Shown here: positions 12,291 through 24,049 of the stretch, one piece after another
Numbering within the stretch: position 1 is the first letter of the stretch
Layout of the letters: each line of letters begins with the position of its first letter
From: Climacium dendroides
Lineage: Eukaryota; Streptophyta; Bryopsida; Hypnales; Climaciaceae
Length of the DNA stretch: 64,000 bases
Reading direction: 5' to 3'
Assembly: GCA_950106755.1 (NCBI GenBank)
Contig: OX467089.1
Span: forward strand, 6,574,501-6,638,500
Made by a program: the position numbers and the translations under genes
The notes under the pieces: generated by a model
What the model saw: only the letters and a program-made list of their open reading frames with translations
Told to the model about the DNA's origin: nothing
Databases searched by the model: none

Positions 12291-15200
12291 GGTTAATTTT
12301 TCCCAACAAAAATTAAAATTAAAACTAACTTGGAAATTATGTGAGAAGACGAAGCTTTGCCATACGAGGATTTGGGTACTAGAAATTTGGGCAACAAATA
12401 CTAATTAATAACATAGAGGTGGATTTAAAGCAATAGCTTTGCCGTAAAATGGTAAGCATGGGGAATAACACAAAGATTTGACAAAGGAAAATTAAAACTA
12501 GGATGGAATCAAGGGTGTTAATATAATAACATCTACCATGTTAGTGTTAATATAACAACTATCCCCAAGACATGTTAGTACAAGAAGTTAGTACAAAAAA
12601 TCATAACCATAACAAGCTAAAGGTTTTCCCTAAGTGGCATCGCCAGTCATAAGGAAAGAATCCTTTAGGATTAGTGCAAAATACTCAAGTCCTAACAAGA
12701 GCTTGAAAGAACAACGAATATATCCAAACAAGAGTTAGTACAACTAAAATACGACCAAACCTTTGCCAAAAACTTCAAAAAACAAGTACAAAGACAGCAA
12801 TTAAGACTTGAAGGGACCCCAATGTCCTTCAAGGCTCACAAAATAGTAACAAAGGATCTTGAAATGCTCCAAAAACACCACGTTCACAACTTTGGCTCAA
12901 AAATGGCCAAAATTCCACATTAATGAACCAACGTGTTTACAAAGCCAAAAAAATGGCTAAAAGGGGTGAGAAGAGAGGAAAATGGGTGCCTTTTTATACT
13001 CTTCCAAGGTCACCCACCTCCTCTAATTTTTTCATGGTAATCTTATCATTTAGGGTTTTCATCCTAATTTACTAATTTTGACTTTCTACGCTGGTTCAAA
13101 ATTCTAACTTTTGGAAATTAACTCCAAATCACAAATGGATTGCGCCATTAGGAAAAAATTGAACCTACAAAGAGGCCTTGAGTTTTCTTACTAATTTTTA
13201 CACTAATTGAACGAATATGAAGGTGGCCACGTCTTCATTAGTACCACCACTTGGCGTGTGCTCCATTCTTCATGATGGAACCATCATGAGATTTATAAGA
13301 TCATGGAGATGGATTAGGTAATGATTACAAATTTTTGAATTTATTGTGCAATTCATAGCCCAATTAGTGAGCTGAGAAGGCTCTTCCCACTTAAATTTAT
13401 AAGATTGTAGAGATAGATTGAATAACGATGATGAATTTTTGAATTCATCATGCAATTCTTGGCCCAATTAGTAAGTTGAGAAGGCTCTTCCCACCCAAGC
13501 TTTTGCATTACGAAGCGGCCTCTTTTGGGGTTCAATTTTTTCCTAATGCATTATCTTCAGAAGGCCATTTTTAGAGCAAAGAAATCCCCACCCCTTTTCC
13601 ATCCACTAAAAACCCACTAGAAGTTAGCACTAATTGGAACCCCAAAACGGATAAAAATCCAACTTTTGGAGGTTGACTTTTCTGAAAAAAATAATTAGCC
13701 TAGGATCTCAAATAAGTATGAGGGAGTAAGAAAAGACCTATCTTGGGCCTCATTCCGACTTCTTACACTCTCAATACGCCGGTCAACTCTATGGTAAACT
13801 TCAAATTTGCTGATCTTGAGAGGATCTTGCCAATTTTGGATCTTTTGGCTATCGAAATGTCCTGAAACTTGATGGGGTGTTTTATTAACAAAAAACAATC
13901 TATCATAATTTTTAGTGAGATTTTACCGCATCCCAAGTAATTCTTAAGAATTTTCCATTGTAGGTTTCTATGGTTTGACTGTCTAGAAAGGCATCTTCTA
14001 GAAGCTAGAAAATTCTGAAACTTTTTATGGAATCTCTCATGAAATCCCACAAAATATGTGCAATCTCATACTCTTACTTTGCACAATAGTCATAAGAGAT
14101 TCAAATTCCGCCATCTTCTTTTTATTATTGATGCTTAGAGAATCTTTCACACAAAGAAGAATCTTGATGAGCCGATTTCACCTATAAGCTCCTAGCGTGT
14201 AACTGCCCCTAGAACACCCTCCCTTGGCCATAGATTCCTCTACAATCTCATCTTGAGTTCGTGACACTTGCAAGCCAACAATTGGGGTTTCTACTAAAAA
14301 TGAAATATCGTTTTGGAACTTGAAATCTCTCCTTGGAAATCATCTTAGGGTTCTCACCTAGATTTCTTTGGACCAATTGGGCTATAGTTTATTACGTATA
14401 GGACAAGTTTGGCTATTTTGGCTATTTACACTAACTATTTATAATTTACCCTATTTCTAACCTATTTTGTTCTAACTAGATCCCAAGTTCTAACCCTATT
14501 CTACCCTATTTCCCAGGTTCTAACCTATTTTCAACTAGGTTTAGATTCTATTTGGATAAAAACACTCAATCTATGACCAAATATTATAGTGGTATGTAAC
14601 ATACCTATTTTGGTTTTACACTCTTTTGGGGGCTTTTTGTATCTCAAATTGTACTCAAAATAATTAAAAACAAAAAAACAAAATAGTAAGTTTTAAGTGA
14701 CAAAATGGGAGCTCATACCATTTTTCATCAAAATCCTTAATAGCTACCATTTTCAATGCAAACATTTAATTTTCTTTTTCATATCCAACCTTAGGATTTT
14801 GTATTAGACTAGCATGAGAATGTTGGGAAGAAATTTCAAAAATTTGACCATATCAACAAGACAATAACAAGATATAACTATATAAAGTGAAGAAAACTAA
14901 TTTTTTCCCCCATCTTGACTAGATTATAAGGCTTTGAATCCTCTTAGCTTGAAATTTTTATACTACAAATTGTGAATTAACAAAATTTTATGTTGAAGAA
15001 TTGAGTTAAAAATTCGGGACCCTCTACCCTTAATTTTCATTCTTTAAAAAATTGTTAAGCTAAAGTAGGTACAAGATAGAAGGAAAAATTAAATTATTGA
15101 TAGTTTGAAGATGGAATAGAAAATATACTACTCCCAATGGTGACATTGTTCCAAAAAGAAAACTAAATCACATGCAATTATTTTTTAAATTATTAAAATT

Positions 15201-17522
15201 GAATTCATAAACAAATTTTACACATTATTTTCTTACAAATTTGCAAACAATACAACAAGCTTAATAACTTTTACATAATCTATTCAAATGGAATGAATCA
15301 AATCTTTCTACATAGACAAAACTACAATCTATAAGAAATTGAAGAAATTTTAATAATTAAAATTTTTATGGATTTTTTTGATGTCCGCCCTAATCTATTT
15401 TGGGCTTATTGTAGCACAACTTTTGCTCCCACGCACCAATTCAAATAAAATTATAATGAATCCTTGTAAGCAAATAATTATTTCTATCTTTAAAAAAAGT
15501 TTCATAAAACCTTATTAAAAATAGAGATCATAGGTACTTGTCCAAAGCCTCAAACCTTCAAGAGGGCAATTACAAGAAATATTTGTTATTTTTTCCATCA
15601 TGCGTTAAAGGAAATTTAGACATTGTACATGGCCATTTGATTGCATGAAAATGTGCAATTACAAAAAATTTAAAATCATAAATATTAATTTTTTTTGCCC
15701 TTGTGATCACTTGGTGTGCCACATAGGACTGGGGACTAATATTCTTTTACAAAAGAAATTATGAAAAAAATATTTTTTGCAAGAATTATGTTTTTTTCCC
15801 CCTTGGATTTGTACATTGGCTAAAAGTCAAATGGCCCTCTACAAGAGTAGAAGGGCCAGATTTTTTCTAATGCATCCACTATGGAAGTTGTTTTGTGCCA
15901 TAAGTATTGCAAAATGATTGAATGAACGTAAAATTCAAAAATAAGCTACCTATAATAATAGAAAATGTACTTGAATTATTTTAATTTTTTCAAAATTAAC
16001 TCAATAGATGAGATTGAATTTTGAATATATGTCACAAATGTGGTTTTGGTGATTTTTAGTACTATCAAGTACCTTTTTTGAAGAGTAGGCTAATTCTTCA
16101 AATAGAAATACACCTTTTCAAAAGAGGGATTTCCAAAAACATGTTGCAATTGTGTTTTGCATTGGCTTAACTCCTAAACACCTAAGGGGACCAAAAGAGT
16201 CTTCTCATAGTTTAGATCCAATTCAAAGTGCTATAACTTTTGCACCCATGTCCGAATTTAATAAATCTTTTTGGAAATTTTGCGCTCTTTCTTCTAATTT
16301 GTGAGGTAAAAATTTCAGATCAATCAAAGATGTGCTGATTCTTTTTAAGACAATCAAAGTTCAAAGGTTCAATTAGTTCACCAAACTACATTTGATGGTT
16401 GCTTTGGGGGCTTTTATCCCCTTCATCCAATATTTGTTTTCAATAAAAAGTATTGGGCTTTGTTCCCCTTGAAGTCTAGTTATTGTGGTAAAATTTTCAT
16501 GCCAATCCAAGTTGTTATGAATGTTTAGCAGCATCTCAAAGTTCAAAGTCCCAACACTTTGGTGGCTTGTTTTTTCTTTAAACAATGTCCATTTTCAATA
16601 AATTTTTTGAGCAAAGTTGCACATATTAGTTTAGTTTATGTAGCTAAAATTTCATATCAATCCAAGAAGTTATGAGTGAATGAGAAGCATTTTAGTAGAA
16701 GGAGGTTCAATCTTAGATGTGTTTTTTCTTGCTATGTTTTGACATTTCAAAGCCATTTTGCAGATACAATGAATCAATTGAATGATGTGTTCTTTCACCA
16801 ATATATTTGTATATTGGTTTTGAATATCTTCATAGTTTCAAATTTTTTCATTTTGAGTAGGTTTAGAAATCAAATTTCACTTTCAAATGTATTGCTAGGA
16901 AAAATCAACATCTTTTTTCAACACTAAAACATTATAATCTTACAATCTATGTGGCCAAATGACTTCACATTTTATTCACATCATTTGCAACATGTATACT
17001 ATAAAATTATATAGTTGAGATTTTTATACCTTAGTGATATGTAGATCTATAGTACTTCAAAAGTGATGATGTTTTTGAATTCAAAAAGACCTTGAGCTTT
17101 TAGAGATTAAAGTGTGCTATATATAGATTGAATATATGCTGAATTAAGAATGAATTTTTAGTTCTAACTTTGATATTCATTCTTTCATTCTTTGCTCCTA
17201 GTTGGCAACAATGACCACTTTTAATCCCTAAAGTCCCAAAGTCCCAGCGGGGACTTTGGATAGGCTTGTGTGATTTCAATATTTCACATGTTTTTTTGAA
17301 TTTTTTTTAGATAGGAAATCAAAATAGCTTTTGGAGAATATAATTTTATTTCTAATTGATGCCCAAGAGTGAAAGTTATTCACAAATGCCCAAAAAGTAG
17401 CTTGAGGGATAACCCCCAAAAATCACAACATTATAAAAAATAAAATTCTCAAAGATTATTTTTTTGTCTACATCTAAAGATTTGATTCATTCTATTTGGA
17501 CTAGTGATAAGAAAGTTATGTA
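12291..17522. other. Gene-free region with old repeats
   Basis: I see no gene. The block 14900-15130 is a diverged direct copy of 5735-5990, and 15100-15400 resembles parts of 8400-8930. Positions 16250-16690 contain two to three very degenerate units of about 150 bp with the core AAATTTCAnnnCAATCCAA. Minus strand near 12990 has GAGTATAAAAAGG, a plausible TATA box of a decayed LTR, but no LTR boundaries could be set. Confidence 0.45.
13270..13499 (-). repeat. Tandem duplication of about 110 bp
   Basis: Two adjacent diverged copies (about 13275-13385 and 13386-13499) each end in AGAAGGCTCTTCCCAC. They share GATTTATAAGATnnnGGAGAT-like and CAATTCnTnGCCCAATTAGT segments. The short minus-strand frames across them mirror the duplication and are not taken as genes. 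Confidence 0.75.
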
Positions 17523-18376
17523 CAGTAAGGTCTACTTCATTTACGAATTCTTGTCTCCCGTTCCTTGCGACTACACAGTTTTTTCAATTTCTGACTCCAA
17601 GCTCCCATCCCAAACATCTACCTCCAGCGTCCTATTCCTGCACCTTGTTTGGCACAGTAGTACCCTACTTGGAGCTATTGCTTTCCGCTCCAACAACGCA
17701 TTCCATGCACAATTAAATTTTTTTTTGTGATTGCACCAAAAACTCACCGGCGCCATACTTTACCTGTAGCCTACCATACCGCCACTCCTTACCTTCAATT
17801 CCATGAACAATGGCTGCTACTAGTCTCCTACATTGTCTTCTTCTATTGCCCTATGATCCGTCTCTTTCCCCAGCCTCCTTGTCGCCACATTTCAATTGAT
17901 TTGGTCTTAGGCTTCCACACCGTGACTCTCATGTTGGTGTCTATTTTTTTGTTCTTTTTTTTGGGGGGGGGTATAGCCTTATACCTTGCCGATCAGCTTG
18001 GTCGCCTCTCAGAGTAACAAACATTATGGTTCAATTCTAATCATTCTTCTTTGCGTTTGTTGGCAATTCTTCTTATCCATCTCCGCCCCGCCATGGACGT
18101 CCCGACTAGTACCTGTGCCCCGAATTGCAGTCAATTCCACTCGATTTGAGTGCTTCCTTGGAGCTTCACACTGCAAGATTGGGTCACTAGCGTCTGCAGC
18201 TACAACAATTCAACTCCAATATTACAATTGAGGTCAGTTTTGGCCTTCAATTTTGCTCTCCATTTGAAGTCAATTCTACGCATTTAAATTTTGCATTTTT
18301 TCTCATTCTATATCATTTTCTCATCAGATTATCATGTGGACAAGGACGTTAAGCGATGTTGAACGAGTTAGGATTG

Positions 18377-18734
18377 TGTTGAAGAAGGATAATGACCTAT
18401 TGGGGAATTACCCTATTAGTATAATAAATTCGTTCCAAGGGAGACGGTCAAGTAGGAAATGTATGCTAATGGATTAATTCAACTTGAAACTCTATCACCA
18501 AAAACATTATTACAACGACATACCAAATCCAATGAGGCTTACAAATTTTGCACTCTTGTATTTCATAATTTAATTTCATCACATCAGGTACACACATTTA
18601 TACAAATTGGTGTGTAATTTCTCTTCTTATTTTTTTTATTAATTTTTTAATTGGTGACATATCACCATTACAAATAAGTTTTGCATTTAACTCACTTATT
18701 ATCCACCACTCAGACTTCACAAGTATTTTTAATT

Positions 18735-18768
<34 letters not shown>

Positions 18769-19691
18769 ATGTAATTGCTAGCTAATCTTTCCAGCTAGCT
18801 TCTCATTCAATCAATATCCAATTGGGGTTTTAGCATCCTCTTCTAATCTCATCATTCTCCACCCAATTAGGACTTAATTCATAAACCAAATTTATGCCAG
18901 TCCACCATCTGCTCATACATCTCTCCAACTTGGAATACTCCAAATTCCACAGTTAGGCATTCACCATTTCTCTCCATCACATTAAAACTTCAAAGACTCA
19001 ATCATAAATTCACATGCAACATAAACTCAAGCACCTGCTTGATACACACATATAAACAAACAAATACACAGCTTCACCAAGCTGGGACTCGCATTGGCTC
19101 TTTCTAAGTGGGTGAATAGAAATGACACAAAAACAAACCCAAATAGGAAATTCCAAAACGGTTAGCAAACCAAATCGGTAATGCAATAGCCGCTTCTCCT
19201 AACTGCAGCACCCCTGTTCAGAAACCGCAATTCCAACTTGGATTTTAATTCAATCCCAATTGGACTTCTACTTCACCTATTTGGAAATAACTACCCAGGC
19301 CAGGTTGTACATTCACACCTGACCCGCTCTCTTCCGAATAGGACGAAAATAACTACTTCCAACTTTATTCCTGTAACTCCGACTTGGCCTTGCCCTGCCA
19401 TCACACTCGACTAGACTCACAACCTAATTGGTAAATACCTTTAACTCATGCATAGATCCAACTTGGAAAATTAGACAGCCATCTCAATAACCCGACTTGG
19501 TAAATTATTCTCTCACTTTCCACCACATTCCAAAATTCATCCAAACATAGACACAAAATAACACACTTCCAATTGGAAAACATACACACAACATGCAAGG
19601 AATACACACAAAATCAGCAAAACTAAACTAAAAAAATTCACTCAAAGCATTTCAAAAATTTAAAACTTTACTGCCTAATTGTATATCTACA
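18377..19691. mobile_element. Solo LTR inserted in the Tc1 transposase
   Basis: A 1315-bp segment begins TGTTGAAG and ends ATCTACA (TG…CA), and is flanked on both sides by GATTG (18372-18376 and 19692-19696). A 5-bp duplication with TG…CA ends is the signature of an LTR retrotransposon, here reduced to one LTR by recombination. Removing it with one copy of GATTG leaves the transposase frame uninterrupted at that point. It contains a (TA)n run at about 18737-18758 and no protein motif. The superfamily and orientation are undetermined. Confidence 0.8.
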
Positions 19692-19814
19692 GATTGTTGG
19701 CATGAGAGAGGGAGGCATGAAATCTAGTCAAATAGTTGAAATCTTGAAAATACCACGTTCCACAGTTTCAACTGTTCTCACAAAATGGAGAGTTTTTGGT
19801 CAAATGACCACTCT

Positions 19815-20028
19815 CACTATAAGAAACCTATGTTTTAGGTGACAAGCCTAATTTTTTAAATAGATTTTAGGTGATGTTCAATGCAACAAATCCATGTTTA
19901 TATGTCAACATTGATGTTACATTGAATGTTTTTTTGACATAAAAACCTAGATTTGTTGCATTGGACATCACCTAAAATCCGAATTAAAAAATTAGGCTTG
20001 TCACCTAAAACACGGGATTCTTATAGTG
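19815..20028. mobile_element. CACTA-type MITE in the Tc1 transposase
   Basis: The ends are inverted: CACTATAAGAAACC at the left matches the complement of the right end, CACTATAAGAATCC, and both continue into TGTTTTAGGTGACAAGCC and AATTTTTTAA. The triplet TCT flanks both sides (19812-19814 and 20029-20031). The 214-bp palindromic body has no ORF. It lies between the DNA-binding and catalytic parts of the transposase. Confidence 0.88.
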
Positions 20029-21329
20029 TCTAAAACCTAAACCTCGGCCTCTAAAAATTGTCTAATTGTAGTATGAGAGACCTTGGTCAAATGATCCGTT
20101 CTCATTGGCGGTTGACATTAGCAGCACTTGCAGGAAAATCCCATGTTCATCAACATACGATGGGGAGATACATTTGTAGATTAGGATTTCAAAATCGTAT
20201 AGCCCGTACCTCAATAATACTCATATGAATCACAGGCTGGCTTTTGCTAAGAAGTACCGCAATTGGATAGTGGATGATTGGAAAAGAGTGATTTGGACGG
20301 ATGAATCAAGTTTTGAGCTTGGAAAGAATCCAAGCGCATTTGAGTTTGGAGAAAGACTCATGAGCGTTATTCCTTGCAATGTCTTGCTCTTACATTCAAA
20401 TTAAGGAGGACTTCAGTGAGGGGGGGGGGAATTTACTGGATTTCACAAGAGTTGTCTAGTTTTTATGCTGCAAGGAGAGCGGATTGTAAGAGATTTTGTT
20501 AACAACGTCTATGAGGGTGAACTGTCTCGATTCTATTTCATGCACAACGAGCCTCATAAACTTACTCTCATGGAAGATGGTACTCCCGTCCATCACGGGA
20601 AAGCTCCGGCAATATAGCAGAGCACTCATGGTATGAAAAATTAGAATGGCCTACAAACTCCCCTAATTTGAACCCAATAGAAAACTTATGGCACATTGTG
20701 AAAGATCTCTTACACCACCATCAAAAACCAAAGAACAAGAAAGACATGATTCAAACCATTCAAGCAATATGGAATGATGTTTCTTTAGAGATACTACAAA
20801 CGTTGATTGTAAGCATGCCGAACTGAATTCAAGCTACAATTGCGGCCAAAGGTAGTAATACTAGATGGTAGACAATGTAGACTAGAAATGGTAAATGTTG
20901 TATGATCTCAAATTTTCAATGTAAATATTTTTTTTATATGTTGAATTACTCTTCTATACAATTCCAATGCAACTTTTGGTTCAGAAATTGGTTCATTTTT
21001 GCACATGATATGACAATTTGAAGTTTGTGAAATTTCAAGGCAACATTGTTGAAACTCAGAATTCGTAAATGAAGTAGACCTTACTATACAATCTTGTTTG
21101 GGGGGCAATCTAAGCATTTTAAAAAAAATAACTTGTAGAATTCATTTTTGAATGCATTTCTTACAATTTTTTAAAAGAAATTGTTAGGTATGGTTAAATT
21201 TGCTTGATAGACAAATCTCACTAGTAGGATTATTATGTTTCAATTCCATCTTGGAGCTATTAATGGTTTAGTTATTTCTTCAATCTTGAACGTATTTTAG
21301 GATTGTTACTATATAGACCACCTACTTGC

Positions 21330-21640
21330 TCATCCATCCAATTCACATGTCTAATTGAAGTTATGCCTGTCCAATATAGTCAACATGTAATTGACTTTTT
21401 GTGAAGGTAAAAAAAGCCGATGTGGAATTACCTTGATGGTATTTGGCTACCAGCATAGACATGAGGTAAGGATGTACATCGAATGGGGTGTAAACTTATG
21501 TTAAGGCGTAGATGTAAGTTGGATATGGATACAAATTCATGTCAGGGTGCAGATGTATGTAGGATCTAGGCACAGAAGCCTATCCAAGCGTGGACCTAAT
21601 TCTGTTAGGGTGTGAACGCATATCGTCCGACTAGACAATA
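21330..21640. mobile_element. Decayed terminal fragment related to the giant hAT
   Basis: The order of phrases GTCCnATAnAGTCAACA, AnTTGACTTT, then AAAAAnnGnC and GTGGA matches the left end of the hAT at about 23497-23560. Degenerate copies of an AGGGTGnnGATGTA-like motif follow, the counterpart of the AGGGCGCGGAC repeats there. CpG positions are mostly converted to TG or CA, consistent with an older methylated copy. No complete end or target duplication is visible. Confidence 0.6.
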
Positions 21641-21751
21641 TTCTTGTTTGGTTTGATTATGTCCCTAACCAATTCGATTAAATTTGCATTGTTGTGAATT
21701 GGGGCCATTTACAGATTAAAGATAGCCATCTTAGTAAAAAGTTGTTGATTC

Positions 21752-21968
21752 TGTTGCGAACACAAAACTTAAACAAAACCAAAACACCAAAATATACTCA
21801 AAGAAAAGAACATCTTCATTCAAGAGATTGTAGTATATACAATGGAACAAAATGAGAGAGACAATGAATAGTTGTCTTCTCCTATTGGTGAAAAGAATTC
21901 TACCTAATCTATATGACACGTGTCGTTCACCATATTATAGTGAGCGTTCACACTACGTTTTCTTATCA
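21752..21968 (-). repeat. Copia 3' LTR
   Basis: Read on the minus strand it begins TGATAAGAAAACG and ends GTTCGCAACA, with TG…CA termini. It pairs with 48102-48318. It contains a GACACGTGTC palindrome with a G-box core (CACGTG) near 21914-21923. Confidence 0.93.
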
Positions 21969-21981
21969 CTCCTCCTCGCTC
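21969..21981 (-). promoter_or_regulatory. Copia polypurine tract
   Basis: Minus-strand GAGCGAGGAGGAG lies immediately upstream of the 3' LTR start. A purine run here is the plus-strand primer site for reverse transcription and confirms the element's orientation. Confidence 0.85.
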
Positions 21982-22071
21982 AACATAATAAGAGAAAAAT
22001 AAAATAAAATAAAAATTTGGTGTAAACAAGTTGATGGAGTCTATAAAATCAATTACAAATCAATCACTGTC

Positions 22072-22182
22072 GCCAAGTCGTGGACTTGGTTGGCTGGTTT
22101 TGTACGTCAGTAGTCAACCAATCGATTCGAGGTTCAATATCCATTGGCCTTGTCGACTGATTCGGGAGACCCACGACTTGGC
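22072..22182. repeat. 12-bp inverted repeat in the copia 3' untranslated region
   Basis: GCCAAGTCGTGG at 22072-22083 is exactly inverted at 22171-22182. The intervening 87 bp has no ORF. It may be a small foldback insertion or a structural element of the RNA; no target duplication was found. Confidence 0.6.
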
Positions 22183-22534
22183 ATAGCTAGTGAAGCAGGA
22201 ATAAATAGCCGATCCACTATCCCACCCCTGAGCTGTAATGTGTCAAGATGCATGACACTACAAGATGCTTAACAAGTTCCAACATTGACCTCCAAACTGT
22301 GGTTTTCACCACGACCCCACCTTTTTCTATATAATTTCTGTAATCTTGTAATTTTACGGTTGTTGCCTCATTAAAACCTTATCTAGGAAAACCTTGATTA
22401 TTTTCAAAGACAAAACCGCAGATGAAGGAAAAAAAATACAACACCTTTATTAATCCATTCTCATGGTAAAATTCAATGGGAAAAATCCATGGAGGGATAT
22501 CAAAAGGTTTACATAGTAATAACAATAAAAAAAA

Positions 22535-23445
22535 CTATTGAATTTCTTGCTCTAAAATATTCAATCGCTGCATTCCAATGCCATGAACAAGTCGATGATG
22601 TGTATATGATGGAAGAGCCTTGGTAAAGAGATTAGTTAGATTATCTGTTGATATGACTTTCTTGATTTCCAATGTTCTATTTGTGATCAAATCATGCGTA
22701 TAACTAAAATACTTCAGATCAATATGCTTTGTTCGATTGCCTTTGACAAAACCCACTTGCATTTGTGTAACATATGCACTGTTGTCTTCATATAAGATAC
22801 TTAGAGATTCATCATAAGACAATTCAAAATTGGTTCGAAAAAATTTGTTCATAGATCGCAGCCAAATACATTCCCGAGACGCTTCATGAAGAGCAATGAT
22901 TTCCGAATGATTCGATGATGTTGCAGTAATTGTTTGCTTCAAAGATTTTCAAGATATAGTAGCTCCATGTTGTAAGAAAACATAACCCGTTTAAGGCTTT
23001 GATGTCGTAGGATCAGACATATATCCAACGTCGGCATATCCCACCAATATAGGATCTATCAATCAAGTATAGTATAATCCCAAATCTTCTGTTCCTTTAA
23101 GTAATAAAAAATGTATTTCAATATCAAAGTGTAGGGCGAGCACTATGCCTTGCAAGAACATTAACTACAAATGCAATATCAAGCCTCGTAGACGCAGCTA
23201 AGTATAAAAGTGCTCCGACCACAACGAGGTATGGATATTACTCACTCAATGTTTCTTCCTCCTCCTCGCAAGAACGATATGGATCATCATCTTTACTGCT
23301 ACGACACACCATAAGTGTAGAAAGTGGATAAGCATCTATCATATTGAATCTTTTTAGGATTCAGTTGATGTAAGTCGTTTGTGAAAAAAAAAACTGCCAT
23401 CTTTCAAGTGAAAAACTTGAAGACCAATGCAAAATGTAGTTTTGC
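22535..23445 (-). pseudogene. Copia RT C-terminus and RNase H fragment
   Basis: This is the 3' part of the copia polyprotein, downstream of the hAT insertion. The last intact frame (22535-22942) carries the copia RNase H signature: TATSSNHSEIIALHEASREC, WLRS, then EDNSA and KHIDLKYF, ending LTNLFTKALPS. RNase H degrades the RNA strand during cDNA synthesis. Upstream, 22943-23445 is RT thumb/connection sequence with several stops. The sequence flanking the hAT is contiguous in frame with that right of 36889 once the insert and one target duplication are disregarded. Confidence 0.88.
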
Positions 23446-23459
23446 CATGGTTGTCATAA
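23446..23459 (+). repeat. hAT left terminal inverted repeat
   Basis: CATGGTTGTCATAA, preceded by AGTTTTGC. It matches the complement of 36875-36888 except at the third base. Confidence 0.93.
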
Positions 23460-23584
23460 TGGATGGATGTCTGGTTCGCCCGTCTGTTAGAGGGCTCGCC
23501 CGTCCGATACAGTCAACACAAAGTTGACTTTATGAAAATGGAAAAATAGGCCACGTGGATGCCACTGGGATGCCACGTGGATTC

Positions 23585-23705
23585 TGGAATATGCAGGACG
23601 TGGATGCCATCATCAGGGCGCGGACGCCATCGTCAAGGCACGGACGCCATCGTTAGGGCGCGGATGCCATCGTCAGGGCGCGGACATGAACGCCAGGGCG
23701 CGGAT
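23585..23705 (+). repeat. hAT left subterminal GGGCGCGGAC repeats
   Basis: About six copies of (A/C)GGGCGCGGA(C/T)GCCATCGTC at roughly 21-bp spacing, including variants AAGGCACGGAC and GACGTGGATGCC. They are the complement of the GTCCGCGCCC repeats near the right end, so the two ends are symmetrical. Likely transposase-binding sites by analogy with Ac subterminal motifs. Confidence 0.8.
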
Positions 23706-24049
23706 GGTATTTAATAAATATACTAAATTAATATGCTTTTTACATATTTCCATTTCATATTTCATATTCCAAGTCACTACAACAATCCATATTTTTATTT
23801 AATGTTAGATCATATCACTGTAACACCCAAATAAATTCCATATCCTAATCAATCCATCATTCCATATTTTTGCAGGGTGTTAAATTACCTCATTATAAGT
23901 TTGTAACACCCAAACCACTTCCACGTCCAAATCACTCCACCAATTCACCATTCCATAAATTTTTTGGGTGTTACATTATATTACACTGACACCCAAAGCA
24001 TTTCCATATTCGAAAGCACTCCACCATTCATATTTCTTTTAATGTTAGA

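Larger units (their letters stand above)
18334..20871 (+). pseudogene. Tc1-type transposase, disrupted
   Basis: The protein would bind the terminal repeats and catalyse cut-and-paste transposition. It begins at the ATG at 18334 (LSDVERVRIV) and resumes after the solo LTR with a Tc1-type helix-turn-helix (MREGGMKSSQIVEILKIPR). A GRPR-hook-like basic segment near 20040 and a second helical segment (20085-20200) follow. The catalytic motifs are WTDESSFE (Asp codon 20300), MEDGTPVHHGK (Asp codon 20576) and SPNLNPIENLW (Glu codon 20680). The last two are separated by 101 nt, which is 34 residues short of one base. Besides the two insertions there are frameshifts (one at a run of G near 20420), an early stop near 20070, and a TGA at 20824 just before the C-terminus. 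Confidence 0.88.
17523..21086 (+). mobile_element. Tc1-like DNA transposon (DD34E), with two insertions
   Basis: The left end CAGTAAGGTCTACTTCATTT (17523-17550) is repeated inverted at 21059-21086, a terminal repeat of about 28 bp with a mismatch at the outermost base. TA dinucleotides at 17521-17522 and 21087-21088 are the expected Tc1/mariner target duplication. A plus-strand transposase pseudogene lies inside. Without the solo LTR and MITE the element would be about 2.0 kb, normal for Tc1 relatives. About 780 bp of C/T-rich leader precede the first ATG. Well-known plant mariners are DD39D; the motifs here are those of DD34E Tc1 proteins. Confidence 0.9.

Noticed and set aside
12600..13020. 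LTR promoter and primer-binding site of another retrotransposon
   Set aside because: Minus-strand GAGTATAAAAAGG and ACTGGCGATGCC are suggestive, but no LTR pair, TG…CA ends or coding region could be found.
17550..18330. Gene in the C/T-rich leader of the Tc1 element
   Set aside because: Frames of 60-96 codons overlap in all registers, have no motif and reflect composition; treated as leader.
18377..19691. Intron in the Tc1 transposase (GT…AG could be drawn)
   Set aside because: TG…CA ends with an exact GATTG duplication explain the segment better as a solo LTR; Tc1 genes rarely have a 1.3-kb intron.
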